A DNA stretch of 34,188 nucleotides from Gammaproteobacteria bacterium. Lineage in GTDB: Bacteria; Pseudomonadota; Gammaproteobacteria; SZUA-229. Positions 23,747 through 34,145 of the stretch are shown here, piece after piece. The notes below the pieces were generated by a model, which was not told the DNA's origin, did no database searches, and worked only from the letters and a program-made list of their open reading frames with translations. The stretch lies in the NCBI GenBank assembly GCA_030595185.1, contig JAUVDT010000012.1:1-34188 (forward strand). Reading direction: 5' to 3'. The position numbers and the translations under genes were made by a program. Numbering within the stretch: the first letter of the stretch is position 1; every line of letters begins with the position of its first letter.

Positions 23747-24077
23747 TTATTCATCTATTTAATTCTGCGTTAAATACAGGGCTATCTTGCCTCTCCACTA
23801 TGGTAAAATGGACGAAAGCCATTTGTTTGATAAATATATCGGATAAGTGGTGCTGCTGGCTTATTTGAAGCAGTCAATCTGATCCTAATGGTTTATCTAA
23901 CACTATGTGGTAGCAAAACAGTGACCGATGACCTCGCATGATTAATGTATGGTGCTAGCAAAGTGACTTGTTCTTGTTTGGATATTGAAAACATTACAAT
24001 TATGTAAATATTATCGATAAAAGAATGAAAATTTTACTTGAAAAGCTGAACTATAAACTACACTTAAAGTACTGAGT
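23747..24077. other. Intergenic gap before clpS, no confident feature
   Basis: 331 bases without a credible gene. I see no tRNA, strong hairpin or repeat. Some -35/-10-like pairs (for example TTGTTT...TACAAT and TTGAAA...TACACT) exist, but their 15-base spacing is short, so the clpS promoter is not assigned. In several gammaproteobacteria cspD lies divergently here; no cold-shock gene is seen. Confidence 0.5.
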
Positions 24078-24401
24078 ATGAGCGATAAAGAAATTGAGAT
24101 TGGCCATGATGATGGCCTGGCAGTAGAAGAAGAGAAACCAAAGTTAAAACGACCCAAGAAATATAAGGTTGTTTTAATCAACGATGACTTTACGCCTATG
24201 GAATTTGTCATCCAGGTACTGCAGGGTTATTTCAAAATGGATCGTGAAACAGCTGTACAAATCATGATGATGGTTCATACAAAAGGCAAAGGTATTTGCG
24301 GTGTATTTAGTAAGGATATTGCTGAAACGAAAGTAGCACAAGTGAATGAGTATTCACGACAGAATCAGCACCCATTAATGTGCTCAATGGAAGAAGACTA
24401 A
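24078..24401 (+). CDS. clpS: ATP-dependent Clp protease adaptor ClpS
   Basis: Adaptor delivering N-degron substrates to ClpAP. The 107-residue product has a short charged N-terminal tail and the ClpS core: [20 protein letters not shown] (substrate-pocket NDD/TPM), the helix [34 protein letters not shown], and the terminal [10 protein letters not shown]. It lies 64 bases upstream of its partner clpA, the usual arrangement. No strong ribosome-binding site is seen before the ATG. Confidence 0.97.
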   Translation: MSDKEIEIGHDDGLAVEEEKPKLKRPKKYKVVLINDDFTPMEFVIQVLQGYFKMDRETAVQIMMMVHTKGKGICGVFSKDIAETKVAQVNEYSRQNQHPLMCSMEED

Positions 24402-24465
24402 TTTGAATAGTGGTTTTTAAAGGGGCAGTGCCCGTTAAGAGCCACAATTATTAAGAGGCAGTATT

Positions 24466-26730
24466 ATGTTGAGTAAAGAGTTAGAAGAGTCACTCAACCA
24501 GGCTTTTAAAGAAGCGCGTGAACAACGCCATGAGTTTATAACGGTAGAGCATTTGCTATTAGCGTTGCTTGATAATCATTCCGCCAATAGTGTGTTGCGA
24601 GCATGCGGTGTCAATTTTGATAACTTACGTGGCGACCTCAGAACATACCTTTTAGAAAGTACACCTCAACTTGATGAAGGCATAGATCGAGAAGTTCAGC
24701 CAACTCTTGGCTTTCAACGAGTATTACAACGTGCCGTATTCCATGTGCAGTCTTCTGGTAAAAAGGAAGTGACGGGCGCAAATGTCTTAGTTGCCATTTT
24801 TGGTGAGCAAGAATCCCAGGCTGTTTATTTACTCAATCAAAATAATATTACACGCCTTGACGTTGTTAATTACATTTCACATGGCATATCTCGTATTAAT
24901 GAAGATGGCGATGATGATATTTCTGAAAGCGTAGAAGAACCTGCTGAAGGTAATGCTGAGCAACCATTAGAACAGTTTGCAACCAACCTGAATGTTAAGG
25001 CGATGCAAGGCAAGATCGACCCATTGATTGGTCGAGATCATGAAGTAGAGCGCACCGTACAAATTTTATGTCGTCGCCGCAAAAACAATCCATTATTTGT
25101 TGGTGAATCGGGTGTTGGTAAAACAGCAATCGCAGAAGGTTTAGCAAAACGTATTGTTGATAAAGATGTACCAGCAGTACTGGCAGAAAGTGTTATCTAT
25201 TCACTTGATTTAGGTGCATTGGTAGCAGGTACTAAATATCGTGGTGATTTTGAAAAGCGCTTAAAAGGTATTTTGAAACAACTTAAGAATGACGAACACG
25301 CAATTTTATTCATTGATGAAATTCATACCATTATTGGCGCGGGTTCGGCATCTGGTGGTGTGATGGATGCCTCGAATTTGATTAAACCAATGTTAGCGAA
25401 TGGTGAGTTACGTTGCATGGGTTCAACAACCTATCAAGAGTACCGTGGTATTTTTGAAAAAGACCATGCCTTGGCTAGACGATTCCAGAAAATTGATGTG
25501 AATGAACCAACGGTTGATGAAACGATTGATATTCTAAAAGGCTTGAAGTCACGTTTTGAAGAACATCATGATGTGAAATACAGTGCTAATGCATTAAAAG
25601 CAGCGGCTGAATTATCAGCGCGTTATATTACAGATCGTTTTCTACCAGACAAAGCCATTGATATCATCGATGAGGCGGGTGCTAGTCGTCGCGTAAAAGC
25701 GAAAGAGGGTGACAGTGGTAAAACCAAATCAATTTCTGTGACAGAGATTGAGCATATTGTTGCACAAATTGCGCGAATTCCTTCAAAAACGATTTCAGCA
25801 TCTGATACTGATGTATTAATGAAGCTTGATCGTAATTTGAAACTGGTTGTGTTTGGTCAGGATGAAGCCATCGATCGAATGACATCGGCTATTAAAATGT
25901 CGCGTTCAGGCTTGGGTCACCCCGATAAACCAATTGGTTCATTCCTATTTGCTGGCCCTACGGGGGTTGGTAAAACTGAAGTGAGCAAACAGCTAGCTAA
26001 AGCGATGGGCGTTGAGCTGGTACGTTTCGATATGTCTGAATACATGGAGCGTCATACGGTTTCACGCTTGATCGGCGCGCCTCCAGGTTATGTAGGCTTT
26101 GATCAAGGTGGTTTATTAACAGAAGCGGTGAATAAAAACCCGCATTGTGTTTTGTTATTAGACGAAATTGAAAAAGCACATCCAGAAGTCTTTAATTTGT
26201 TATTACAGATTATGGATCACGGAACCTTAACCGATAGTAATGGCCGCAAAGCAGACTTTAGAAATACCATTATTATCATGACCACTAATGCGGGTGCTCA
26301 GTTAATTAATCGACGTAGCTTAGGTTTCTTAGAGCAAGATAATGAAACCGATGGCATGGAAGAAATTAAACGCAGCTTCACACCAGAGTTTAGAAACCGT
26401 TTGGATGCGATTGTTCAGTTTAATGCATTAGACAGACGCAATATTGCTAATGTGGTTGATAAATTTATTATCGAACTTGAACATCAGCTAGAGCAGAAGA
26501 AAGTTGATATCATTGTCGATGAACTGGCAAGGGACTGGTTAGCTGAAAATGGTTATGACCCTAAAATGGGTGCAAGGCCAATGGCAAGACTGATTCAAGA
26601 TAAGATCCGTACACCATTAGCCGATGAACTATTGTTTGGAGCATTGAACAAAGGTGGCAAAGTGATTATTACTACCGATGCTGATGGCTTGAAGGTGGAA
26701 CTACCTGAAAAGGAAGCTGTTGCGGGGTAG
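24466..26730 (+). CDS. clpA: ATP-dependent Clp protease ATP-binding subunit ClpA
   Basis: Hsp100 unfoldase that feeds substrates to ClpP. At 754 residues it is close to E. coli ClpA, with an N-terminal Clp repeat domain (1-~145), an acidic linker, AAA module 1 with Walker A GESGVGKT near 212, and AAA module 2 with Walker A GPTGVGKT near 496. The pore motif GYVGFDQGG and the C-terminal ClpB_D2-small domain follow. The ClpP-docking loop reads [11 protein letters not shown], with LGF in place of the IGL tripeptide of E. coli; IGF/LGF-type variants are common. GAGGCA precedes the ATG. A bidirectional terminator follows. Confidence 0.97.
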   Translation: MLSKELEESLNQAFKEAREQRHEFITVEHLLLALLDNHSANSVLRACGVNFDNLRGDLRTYLLESTPQLDEGIDREVQPTLGFQRVLQRAVFHVQSSGKKEVTGANVLVAIFGEQESQAVYLLNQNNITRLDVVNYISHGISRINEDGDDDISESVEEPAEGNAEQPLEQFATNLNVKAMQGKIDPLIGRDHEVERTVQILCRRRKNNPLFVGESGVGKTAIAEGLAKRIVDKDVPAVLAESVIYSLDLGALVAGTKYRGDFEKRLKGILKQLKNDEHAILFIDEIHTIIGAGSASGGVMDASNLIKPMLANGELRCMGSTTYQEYRGIFEKDHALARRFQKIDVNEPTVDETIDILKGLKSRFEEHHDVKYSANALKAAAELSARYITDRFLPDKAIDIIDEAGASRRVKAKEGDSGKTKSISVTEIEHIVAQIARIPSKTISASDTDVLMKLDRNLKLVVFGQDEAIDRMTSAIKMSRSGLGHPDKPIGSFLFAGPTGVGKTEVSKQLAKAMGVELVRFDMSEYMERHTVSRLIGAPPGYVGFDQGGLLTEAVNKNPHCVLLLDEIEKAHPEVFNLLLQIMDHGTLTDSNGRKADFRNTIIIMTTNAGAQLINRRSLGFLEQDNETDGMEEIKRSFTPEFRNRLDAIVQFNALDRRNIANVVDKFIIELEHQLEQKKVDIIVDELARDWLAENGYDPKMGARPMARLIQDKIRTPLADELLFGALNKGGKVIITTDADGLKVELPEKEAVAG

Positions 26731-26766
26731 TGTGAAAAGCAATCTCAGTCATTAAAAGACGGGAAT

Positions 26767-26809
26767 AAAAAAAGCCAGTGCCATTACTAAAATGGACACT
26801 GGCTTTTTT
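26767..26809. terminator. Bidirectional terminator between clpA and infA
   Basis: AAAAAAGCCAGTGCCATT and AATGGACACTGGCTTTTTT form a long stem with one bulged A, flanked by an A run on the left and a T run on the right. It serves the convergent clpA (+) and infA (-) transcripts. Confidence 0.9.
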
Positions 26810-26836
26810 ATGGAATCTATTCTTTTTACTAAGGGC

Positions 26837-27055
26837 TTATTTACTACGGTAAACGATGCGGCCTTTAGATAAATCATAAGGTGTTAATTCAATCGTCACC
26901 TTATCACCCGTCATAATACGGATATAATTCTTACGCATACGACCAGAAATATGTGCGTTCACAACGTGACCGTTTTCCAGTTCAACTTTAAACGTAGTAT
27001 TAGGTAGCGTTTCTATAACAACGCCTTCCATTTGTATCGCTTCTTCTTTCGCCAT
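26837..27055 (-). CDS. infA: Translation initiation factor IF-1
   Basis: OB-fold initiation factor that occupies the ribosomal A site with IF2 and IF3. The 72 residues are exactly the usual length. [20 protein letters not shown] and the [16 protein letters not shown] core are diagnostic. It is monocistronic and convergent with clpA, as in many gammaproteobacteria, although the usual aat/ate neighbours are absent. Confidence 0.97.
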   Translation of the reverse strand: MAKEEAIQMEGVVIETLPNTTFKVELENGHVVNAHISGRMRKNYIRIMTGDKVTIELTPYDLSKGRIVYRSK

Positions 27056-27173
27056 TGTATACCTGAGTCATATTAAAATAAGCGCGTCCATTATCGATAA
27101 ATCACGGCAATACGCAAGCTAAATGAGCCATAAAGAGGACTAAAGGCCTAAATAAATGAAGATAAATTAAAAT

Positions 27174-28016
27174 TTACTGGGGTTTTGCTGCTGGAAGCCA
27201 GTGATTTGGGTCAACGGCATTACGATTAAGCAATAAACTCAAGTGCAAATGAGGCCCAGTTACTCGACCCGTTTCGCCAACCTCACCAATGATGTCGCCC
27301 TGTTTTATTTCCTGACCGGGTTTCACATGAATTTTAAACAGGTGGGCATAAAGTGAAATAACACCTTGCCCGTGGTCTAAATAAACCATATTGCCGCTAA
27401 AGAAAAAATTGCCCGTTTCAATAACCTTAGCATCCGCAATGGCTTTAATTGGTGTACCTTCAGGTGCCGCTATATCGAGTCCTGAATGAGGTCGTCGGGC
27501 TTGCTGGTTAAAGAAACGCCTTAAACCAAAAATACTACTGATGCGTCCTGAAAGAGGCTGAATAAACTCGGTGCTGATATTTTTATCTGACCAGGTGTGT
27601 TTGGCTGCTGCTTTAATTTTTCTTTCTTTGATAATACGCTTCATATCTTCGGCATTAGGGTTTACTTTGCGTTTGTTTTTTACCGTGAGATATTGTGCCT
27701 GATACGTTTTTTTCTTGATGATGAAGTCGTGTTGATACAATTTATCATCGTCAAACTGATAACGAACTGTATGTTTACCCGTTTTCGCGCTTAACGAAAT
27801 ACCAATAAGAGCGTACCAGGCATCATCGTGTTTATGTACGGCCACTTTGCGCTTTTTATAAAAAGCAGTTGGCTGAGGCGTGTCACCATTAGCTAGTTCA
27901 ATGACGGCTGTGCCGCCAGGAACGGGTTGATGATTCGGAAATGCAAAAGCGATATCGGCTGTGAGAAGAAACAGACCTGTGAGTGCAATATTTAAGCACT
28001 TAAATTGAATATTCAT
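27174..28016 (-). CDS. M23/LytM-family metallopeptidase
   Basis: Secreted peptidoglycan endopeptidase of the LytM/M23 family, 280 residues. A signal peptide (1-~25, ending ADIAFAF) is followed by an N-terminal beta domain (~35-120) and the catalytic domain (~150-280). The zinc ligands are all present: H177 and D181 in HSGLD, and H258 in the HLH pair (H256, H258) of GPHLHLSL. It is therefore probably an active hydrolase rather than a degenerate EnvC/NlpD-type activator. No divisome gene is adjacent. It is divergent from the aminotransferase gene across 112 bases. Confidence 0.92.
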   Translation of the reverse strand: MNIQFKCLNIALTGLFLLTADIAFAFPNHQPVPGGTAVIELANGDTPQPTAFYKKRKVAVHKHDDAWYALIGISLSAKTGKHTVRYQFDDDKLYQHDFIIKKKTYQAQYLTVKNKRKVNPNAEDMKRIIKERKIKAAAKHTWSDKNISTEFIQPLSGRISSIFGLRRFFNQQARRPHSGLDIAAPEGTPIKAIADAKVIETGNFFFSGNMVYLDHGQGVISLYAHLFKIHVKPGQEIKQGDIIGEVGETGRVTGPHLHLSLLLNRNAVDPNHWLPAAKPQ

Positions 28017-28128
28017 CTTTGGATAATAAATTGTTTTATCAATCTGTACCAGCAGTAAATATAGAGAATGAATGTTAGCTCGGGTTTCGATATGATAACG
28101 CTAATATATGTATTTATAGGGTATAACA

Positions 28129-29304
28129 ATGAGACTGGCTGACCGTATGCAGCAAATTCAGCCATTTTTTGTGATGGACTTATTAGCACGTGCCCGTGAA
28201 CTTGAAGCGCAGGGCCGTTCTATTGTTCACATGGAAATAGGTGAGCCCGATTTTCCAACACCGAGTCCTATCATTGAAGCGGGTCGACAATCGCTTGCGG
28301 ATGAAAAAACACATTACACACCGGCTCTTGGTTTACCGTCACTGCGAGAAAAAATTGCTGAATATTATCAGTCGGAATTTAATCTAGCGATAAGCCCAAA
28401 GCGAATTATTATTACGCCCGGCGCATCAGGTGCCTTGCAATTAGCGCTTGCTGTATTGGTGAATCCTAATGATAAAGTGATAATGACCGACCCCGGGTAT
28501 CCTTGTAATCGCCACATGGTCAGACTGTTTGAAGGTGATGCAATTAACGTCCCCGTTGATGCAGAAAGCCAGTTTCAATTAACCCCTGAATTACTTGATC
28601 AATACTGGTCCGATGATACCGTCGCAGCAATGATTGCAACGCCATCAAACCCAACCGGTACACGCATAGATAAAAAGCAAATGCGGGCATTGATAGAAAA
28701 AATGAAAGAACAGGATGGTTTATTAATTGTCGATGAAATTTATCAGGGGCTTGTTTATGATGTTGAAAACTTTACAGCATTGTCTGTGTCGAATGATATT
28801 GTCGTCATTAATAGTTTCTCAAAATACTTTGGCATGACGGGATGGCGTTTGGGTTGGATGGTTGTACCAGAAGCATTAGTTGATGCAATTGACAGACTGT
28901 CGCAGAATATATTTTTAGCGCCCTCAACACCGGCGCAGTATGCGGCACTAGATGCTTTTTCATCAAAGTCTATGGATATAATGCATGCACGGCGTGATGA
29001 ATTTAAGCGGCGCAGAGATTATTTATTACCTGCATTAAAGGCATTGGGTTTTAAAATAACAGCTGAGCCACAAGGTGCTTTTTATATTTATGCCGATTGT
29101 TCACAGATTTCGAATGACAGTTTTCAATTATCTAATGATTTACTAGAAAAAGCGGGTGTTGCCGTAACACCCGGTAAAGACTTTGGTGAGCATAAAGCCA
29201 ACCAATATTTACGCTTTTCATACACACAACCAATAGAAATATTGCAACAGGGTGTAGAGCGATTAACAATATTTATACAGAATTCAACTAGAGGTGCTGT
29301 TTAG
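28129..29304 (+). CDS. PLP-dependent class I/II aminotransferase
   Basis: Fold-type I aminotransferase, 391 residues. The PLP-binding lysine is K232 in NSFSKYFGMTGWRLGW. Other family motifs are EIGEPDFPTPSPI near 38, GASGALQLAL, SNPTGT, DEIYQGL, and the arginine in LRFSYTQP that binds the substrate carboxylate. Amino-acid specificity (aspartate, alanine or other) cannot be decided. It overlaps or abuts the DUF2797 gene, whose GTG shares a base with this stop (TAGTG), suggesting coupled translation. Confidence 0.9.
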   Translation: MRLADRMQQIQPFFVMDLLARARELEAQGRSIVHMEIGEPDFPTPSPIIEAGRQSLADEKTHYTPALGLPSLREKIAEYYQSEFNLAISPKRIIITPGASGALQLALAVLVNPNDKVIMTDPGYPCNRHMVRLFEGDAINVPVDAESQFQLTPELLDQYWSDDTVAAMIATPSNPTGTRIDKKQMRALIEKMKEQDGLLIVDEIYQGLVYDVENFTALSVSNDIVVINSFSKYFGMTGWRLGWMVVPEALVDAIDRLSQNIFLAPSTPAQYAALDAFSSKSMDIMHARRDEFKRRRDYLLPALKALGFKITAEPQGAFYIYADCSQISNDSFQLSNDLLEKAGVAVTPGKDFGEHKANQYLRFSYTQPIEILQQGVERLTIFIQNSTRGAV

Positions 29305-30143
29305 TGATGCAAGGCAAACTAAGAAAAATGATGACAGATTTATCGGATACGGTTCAATACCGTCTGCCTTTAATTCAGTCGGATAATAGTACGGCATTGT
29401 TTATCGATATGAATAATTTGATTGGTAAGAAAATCAAATTACATTTTCACGATGAAATTATATGTACAGCATGTGGCGGTAAAACAAAAAAGAGTTACAG
29501 CCAGGGGCATTGTTATATGTGCATGAAGTCATTGCCAGAATGCGATATGTGCATAATGAAACCAGAAACATGCCATTACGCAGAAGGTACTTGTCGCGAC
29601 AGTGACTGGGGTGATGAGTTTTGCATGCAAAAACATTATGTTTATTTAGCCAATTCATCGGGTATTAAAGTCGGTATTACACGAGGCACACAAGTACCAA
29701 CGCGATGGATGGACCAAGGTGCGATACAAGCTTTACCTATTTTTGAAGTAAAAAATCGTCTGATGTCTGGCTTGTTAGAAGTGATTATTAAAAAGCATGT
29801 CTCAGATAGAACCGACTGGCGTAAAATGCTTAAAGGCATTATTGAAGAGATTGACCTTAAAAAATACCGTGATGAAATAGTAGAAAGCTGTGCAGCTGAA
29901 ATAGCAGCACTTAAAAAAGAACATGGTGATGATGCACTAACAGCATTAAATGAAGCCGATTTAGTTGATATTAAATATCCAGTATTGGAATACCCGGAAA
30001 AAGTGAAGTCATTTAATTTTGATAAAACACCAGAGATTGAGGGTGTTTTAAAGGGAATAAAAGGCCAATACTTAATACTCGATACCGGTGTTTTGAATAT
30101 TCGTAAATTTACAGGTTACAATGTTTCCTTAGAGCATGAGTAA
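29304..30143 (+). CDS. DUF2797 cysteine-rich protein
   Basis: A 279-residue protein of uncharacterised family DUF2797. The N-terminal third carries nine cysteines (54, 57, 70, 73, 80, 83, 90, 97, 107). Six of them form three CxxC pairs (CTAC, CYMC, CDMC), which suggests zinc ribbons or an Fe-S site. Next comes HYVYLANSSGIKVGITR and later PTRWMDQGA, a pattern resembling the GIY-YIG nuclease core (inference). The C-terminal part is mixed, with a long charged helix. The start is GTG 29304 or ATG 29307; GAGGTG lies upstream. It is coupled to the aminotransferase and 25 bases before cysE, placing it in a cysteine and Fe-S neighbourhood. The function is unknown. Confidence 0.85.
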   Translation: MMQGKLRKMMTDLSDTVQYRLPLIQSDNSTALFIDMNNLIGKKIKLHFHDEIICTACGGKTKKSYSQGHCYMCMKSLPECDMCIMKPETCHYAEGTCRDSDWGDEFCMQKHYVYLANSSGIKVGITRGTQVPTRWMDQGAIQALPIFEVKNRLMSGLLEVIIKKHVSDRTDWRKMLKGIIEEIDLKKYRDEIVESCAAEIAALKKEHGDDALTALNEADLVDIKYPVLEYPEKVKSFNFDKTPEIEGVLKGIKGQYLILDTGVLNIRKFTGYNVSLEHE

Positions 30144-30168
30144 TCCAATATAAATAACGGAATGATCA

Positions 30169-30987
30169 GTGATCAAATTTATTAAAATAATTAAAGAAGA
30201 CATCGCCTGCGTTTTTGAACGAGATCCTGCTGCACGTAATGTGTTTGATGTTATTACAACTTACCCGGGTATTCATGCCATTATCTTTCACCGGATAGCG
30301 CACGGACTATGGAAGTGGAAATTAAAATGGTTGGGACGAGTTGTTTCTAATCTTGCTCGATGGCTAACGGGTATAGAAATACACCCTGGGGCAACAATAG
30401 GGCGCCGCTTTTTTATTGATCATGGCATGGGTGTGGTGATTGGTGAAACAGCTGAAATTGGTAATGATTGCACTATCTATCACGGTGTCACACTGGGTGG
30501 AACATCATGGAATAAAGGCAAACGGCATCCAACGCTAAATGACTTTGTTGTTATTGGCGCAGGTGCAAAGGTTCTGGGGCCTATTACTATTGGCATGGCT
30601 GCCCGAGTGGGTTCAAATGCTGTCGTTGTAAAAGACGTACCAGAAGAGGCAACCGTTGTCGGTATTCCGGGTCGAATAGTTGTTTCAAAAGATGAAAAAG
30701 CCAAAACTTCCGAGCAACAGAAGAAACGTGAAAAGTTTGCTGAAAAATTAGGTTTTGATGCCTATGGTGCAACACAAGATATGCCAGATCCCGTTGCCAA
30801 TGCTATTAATAATATGCTCGATCATATCCATGCAATGGACAGTCAGATGGTCGATATGTGCAAATCATTGAAACAATTGGGCTCTGAAATAGATATTGAT
30901 AAATTGCCGCATTTAGGGCCTTGCGAAATTGATCAGCAGTCTAAGCGTAATAATGACGAAAATGATGGTGATGGGTCGTTAAAATAG
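30169..30987 (+). CDS. cysE: Serine O-acetyltransferase
   Basis: Catalyses acetyl transfer from acetyl-CoA to L-serine, giving O-acetylserine for cysteine synthesis. The 272-residue product has the N-terminal helical region and left-handed beta-helix hexapeptide repeats (~70-190) with [20 protein letters not shown] and the catalytic site in [20 protein letters not shown]. It is the shorter EpsC/NifP-like form, followed by an unusual charged tail of ~70 residues. The start is GTG. The gene lies upstream of iscR, an arrangement also known for cysE in Azotobacter-like nif/isc regions, where cysteine supply serves the desulfurase. Confidence 0.94.
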   Translation: MIKFIKIIKEDIACVFERDPAARNVFDVITTYPGIHAIIFHRIAHGLWKWKLKWLGRVVSNLARWLTGIEIHPGATIGRRFFIDHGMGVVIGETAEIGNDCTIYHGVTLGGTSWNKGKRHPTLNDFVVIGAGAKVLGPITIGMAARVGSNAVVVKDVPEEATVVGIPGRIVVSKDEKAKTSEQQKKREKFAEKLGFDAYGATQDMPDPVANAINNMLDHIHAMDSQMVDMCKSLKQLGSEIDIDKLPHLGPCEIDQQSKRNNDENDGDGSLK

Positions 30988-31032
30988 CTAATTAAGGTAA
31001 TAATCTTAATATTATAAGGTTTTTCTCCTGTA

Positions 31033-31065
31033 ATAGTTGACCAAATTACTCAGGTATAGGATACT
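31033..31065 (+). promoter_or_regulatory. iscR promoter with type-1 IscR operator
   Basis: TTGACC (31037-31042) and GATACT (31060-31065) are 17 bases apart. The 25 bases 31033-31057 (starting ATAGTTGACC, ending CTCAGGTAT) match the E. coli type-1 IscR consensus at 23 of 25 positions by hand alignment and overlap the promoter. This predicts repression by [2Fe-2S]-IscR as in E. coli. Confidence 0.75.
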
Positions 31066-31092
31066 CTCGCGCTTGACTCGATGAGGTTTATT

Positions 31093-31566
31093 ATGCGATT
31101 AACGACAAAAGGGCGATATGCTGTTACAGCAGTATTGGATCTGGCATTTCATCAACAAGGTGGTCCGGTATCTTTAGCCGATATCTCCGAGCGTCAGGCT
31201 ATTTCATTATCCTATCTAGAGCAGCTATTTTCAAAATTGCGTAAAAACGGAATTGTTAGCAGCACGCGTGGACCAGGTGGCGGTTATAAGCTGTCGAATC
31301 CGACTGAAGATGTCTCTATTGTTGAAATTATAATTGCTGTCGATGAGTCATATCGTGCGAATGGTTGCAGTACAAAGGAATATTGCCAAGCTGGCACACG
31401 TTGTCTAACACATGATTTGTGGGATGAGTTGAGCGATCAAATACACGGTTTTTTAAACGGTATCTCTCTAGCTGATTTAATGTCCCATAAAGAAACTGCC
31501 GAAATCGCCTGTAAACAGGACGGTACGCTGGAAATAACTAAGCTGGTAGAGCAAGTTTCCGCTTAA
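31093..31566 (+). CDS. iscR: Fe-S cluster assembly transcription factor IscR
   Basis: Rrf2-family regulator that binds a [2Fe-2S] cluster and represses the isc operon when clusters are plentiful. From the chosen ATG it has 157 residues, beginning with the canonical [18 protein letters not shown]. An ATG 12 bases upstream overlaps the ribosome-binding site GAGGT, so it is rejected. The winged helix contains [20 protein letters not shown] and RGPGGGY. The cluster ligands C92, C98, C104 and H107 are all present at the E. coli positions. It is followed after 17 bases by the first desulfurase gene. Confidence 0.96.
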   Translation: MRLTTKGRYAVTAVLDLAFHQQGGPVSLADISERQAISLSYLEQLFSKLRKNGIVSSTRGPGGGYKLSNPTEDVSIVEIIIAVDESYRANGCSTKEYCQAGTRCLTHDLWDELSDQIHGFLNGISLADLMSHKETAEIACKQDGTLEITKLVEQVSA

Positions 31567-31583
31567 GTCGGTTATTAAAAGTA

Positions 31584-32732
31584 ATGCCAATTTATTTGGA
31601 CAATAATGCAACAACCAATATGCCTGAAGAGGTTGTTGCTGCAATGTTACCTTACTTAACTCAAGTAATAGGTAATCCATCGAGTGTGCATCGTTACGGT
31701 CGCATGAGTCGACAAGCAATTGATGATGCAAGAGTACAAGTTGCTGCTCTAGTCAATGCAGAGCCTTCTCAAGTTATATTCACATCAGGCGGCACTGAAG
31801 CCAATAATTTAGCCATACTAGGTAGCTGTAAAAAATGGCATGATGCCGGCTTAGCAATAGCAGCCACAGAACACCCATCGGTAATAGAACCCGCTGAAAT
31901 GTACGCCAAAGATAATGGCTTATTAGAAATAATAGCGGTGACAGATCAGGGCTTAATTACTGTGGATGCTTTAAAAAAAGCATTAAATGAAAAGACTAAA
32001 TTGGTTTCGATTATGTTGGCCAATAATGAAACCGGTGTAATACAAGATTTAAAACCATTGATTGAGCAGGCTAAAAATTGCGGTATTTGGTTTCATTGTG
32101 ATGCCTCACAGGCAGCTGGTAAAATTGAAGTTGATATAAAGCAATTACCTGTTCAATTGATGACGTTATCATCACACAAGTTATATGGCCCGCGCGGAGT
32201 GGGTGCGTTAATCATCGACAAAAATATAGAGATTGATCCTATTATCGTCGGTGGTGGGCAAGAAAAGAATATGCGCAGCGGTACTGAAAATATTGCGGCG
32301 ATTGTAGGTTTTGGCAAAGCAGCTGAACTGGCAAAAAGTGAGTTGCAATCGCGAACAGAGTTATTAACTCAAATGCGATCTCAGCTGGAAGAAGGTTTAA
32401 ATAAAATTCCATCGGTACGCATTTTTTCAGAAAATGAAAAGCGCTTACCGAATACCACCTTGTTTGCTATAGAAGGTATCGAAGGTGAAACATTGTTAAT
32501 GCAGTTAGATAGAAAAGGTTTTGCTGTATCGAGTGGTTCTGCTTGTCACAGTAGCAAAATTGAAGCGAGCCATGTTCTGCAAGCAATGGGCGTTGAAAAC
32601 CGAATTGGCTCAGGTGCTATTCGTGTGAGTTTAGGAATAAATAATACATCAGCTGACATAGAAAAATTTCTGGCAGCTGTGAATGAAATTTTAGAAACGT
32701 TACGACCAAACTTAAGTTTGGAAGTGAATTAA
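31584..32732 (+). CDS. NifS/IscS-type cysteine desulfurase (first of tandem pair)
   Basis: PLP enzyme that removes sulfur from cysteine as a protein-bound persulfide, 382 residues. It starts [14 protein letters not shown], has the PLP lysine K199 in [14 protein letters not shown], and the persulfide cysteine C321 in the long active-site loop [20 protein letters not shown]. This makes it a group I desulfurase. It is more NifS-like than the following IscS and is not a simple duplicate, as the proteins differ over much of their length. Its position between iscR and iscS implies IscR control. A separate sulfur acceptor is likely but unknown. Confidence 0.92.
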   Translation: MPIYLDNNATTNMPEEVVAAMLPYLTQVIGNPSSVHRYGRMSRQAIDDARVQVAALVNAEPSQVIFTSGGTEANNLAILGSCKKWHDAGLAIAATEHPSVIEPAEMYAKDNGLLEIIAVTDQGLITVDALKKALNEKTKLVSIMLANNETGVIQDLKPLIEQAKNCGIWFHCDASQAAGKIEVDIKQLPVQLMTLSSHKLYGPRGVGALIIDKNIEIDPIIVGGGQEKNMRSGTENIAAIVGFGKAAELAKSELQSRTELLTQMRSQLEEGLNKIPSVRIFSENEKRLPNTTLFAIEGIEGETLLMQLDRKGFAVSSGSACHSSKIEASHVLQAMGVENRIGSGAIRVSLGINNTSADIEKFLAAVNEILETLRPNLSLEVN

Positions 32733-32760
32733 TAGATTAATTAATATAAGGGTGTTAAGA

Positions 32761-33984
32761 GTGTCTGATTTAAATTTACCAATCTATTTTGATTACGCAG
32801 CAACAACTCCAGTTGATCCACGAGTTGCTGAAAAAATGATTCAATATTTAACACCAACTGGTCATTACGGTAATCCTGCATCAAGTTCACATTCATTTGG
32901 CTGGGCTGCTGAAGATGCTGTTAATGAAGCACGTGCCAATGTTGCTGCTTTATTAAATGCTAACCCTAAAGAAATTGTATTTACATCGGGTGCAACAGAA
33001 TCAGATAACCTGGCGATTAAAGGTGTGGCTCATTTCTATCAGAAGAAAGGTAAACACATCATCACCAGTAAAACAGAACACAAAGCTGTTTTAGATAGTT
33101 GTCGACAGCTAGAACGTGAAGGTTTTGAAGTTACTTATTTAACGCCTGAGCCAAATGGCATTATTCCATTAAAGACAATAGAAGATGCAATGCGTGATGA
33201 CACTATTTTAGTGAGCATAATGCATGTAAATAATGAAACAGGCATCATTCAGGATATTGCGGCTATCGGTGAGCTATGTCGTGAAAAGGGCATTATCTTT
33301 CATGTTGATGCTGCTCAAAGTGCCGGTAAAGTTGAGATTGATGTAGAAACAATGAAGGTCGATTTAATCAGTGTATCTGCACACAAAATATATGGCCCAA
33401 AAGGTATTGGTGCATTGTATGTTCGTCGTAAACCAAGAATTCGTTTAGAAGCTCAAATGCATGGCGGTGGTCATGAACGTGGTATGCGTTCAGGTACATT
33501 AGCAACACACCAAATCGCGGGTATGGGTGAAGCGTTTCGTATCGCTAAAGAAGAAATGAATAAAGACCGTGAACACATCGTCGCATTACGTGACCGCATG
33601 TGGGAAGGCGTAAAAGACATGGAAGAAGTTTATATCAATGGTGATATGGAGCTTGGTGTTCCAGGTATCTTCAACGTTAGTTACAACTTTGTAGAAGGCG
33701 AAAGCTTAATGATGAGCCTGAAAGATCTTGCTATCTCAAGTGGTTCAGCATGTACATCTGCGAGTTTAGAACCAAGTTATGTATTACGTGCACTAGGTCG
33801 TAACGATGAATTAGCGCATAGCTCATTACGTTTTAGCATCGGTCGCTTCACAAAAGAAGAAGAGATCGATTACGCTATTGTAGAAGTACGTAAAGCGGTT
33901 GAAAAATTGCGTGAGTTAAGTCCTTTGTGGGATATGTTCAAGGACGGAATTGATCTAGACTCTGTCCAATGGGCAGCTCACTAG
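32761..33984 (+). CDS. iscS: Cysteine desulfurase IscS
   Basis: Housekeeping desulfurase donating sulfur to IscU and TusA. From GTG 32761 it has 407 residues; AAGGG about 8 bases upstream favours this start over the GTG nine bases earlier. It begins [20 protein letters not shown], close to E. coli IscS. The PLP lysine is K209 ([10 protein letters not shown]) and the persulfide cysteine is C331 ([20 protein letters not shown]), each offset by three from E. coli K206 and C328. The normal C-terminal IscU-binding tail is present. No iscU is seen in the remaining 204 bases. Confidence 0.96.
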   Translation: MSDLNLPIYFDYAATTPVDPRVAEKMIQYLTPTGHYGNPASSSHSFGWAAEDAVNEARANVAALLNANPKEIVFTSGATESDNLAIKGVAHFYQKKGKHIITSKTEHKAVLDSCRQLEREGFEVTYLTPEPNGIIPLKTIEDAMRDDTILVSIMHVNNETGIIQDIAAIGELCREKGIIFHVDAAQSAGKVEIDVETMKVDLISVSAHKIYGPKGIGALYVRRKPRIRLEAQMHGGGHERGMRSGTLATHQIAGMGEAFRIAKEEMNKDREHIVALRDRMWEGVKDMEEVYINGDMELGVPGIFNVSYNFVEGESLMMSLKDLAISSGSACTSASLEPSYVLRALGRNDELAHSSLRFSIGRFTKEEEIDYAIVEVRKAVEKLRELSPLWDMFKDGIDLDSVQWAAH

Positions 33985-34002
33985 AGCTATCACTGTTTCA
34001 CC

Positions 34003-34086
34003 CCTGAGGGTGTTGCAGCTCTTATTTTGAATGCTCTTTTACTACTCGTAAACTCCGCTTCAAAATAAGAACTGCGTCTACTCAGG
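34003..34086. repeat. 84-bp palindromic element after iscS
   Basis: CCTGAG (34003-34008) pairs with CTCAGG (34081-34086). Inside, 34015-34034 pairs with 34057-34075 (GCAGCTCTTATTTTGAATGC against GCTTCAAAATAAGAACTGC), and TTTAC/GTAAA can pair near the centre. The whole stretch can fold into one interrupted hairpin. No T tract follows, so it is more like an extragenic palindromic element than a standard terminator. It could attenuate or process isc mRNA. Confidence 0.6.
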
Positions 34087-34116
34087 AATAAAACATTGAT
34101 GCTCTAGAATAGAGAG

Positions 34117-34145
34117 TGTAGTGGTCAAGTAAATCTGTACACATT
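34117..34145. mobile_element. Possible insertion-sequence terminus (weak)
   Basis: The stretch beginning TGTAGTGGTCAAGTAAATCT resembles terminal inverted repeats of the IS3-type TGTAGTGG...ACAC form. The other end and any transposase would lie outside the window, so this rests on pattern memory alone. Confidence 0.2.

Noticed and set aside
34003-34086. Integron attC site
   Set aside because: The palindrome lacks the GTTRRRY / RYYYAAC core sites, and no integrase or cassette array is visible.
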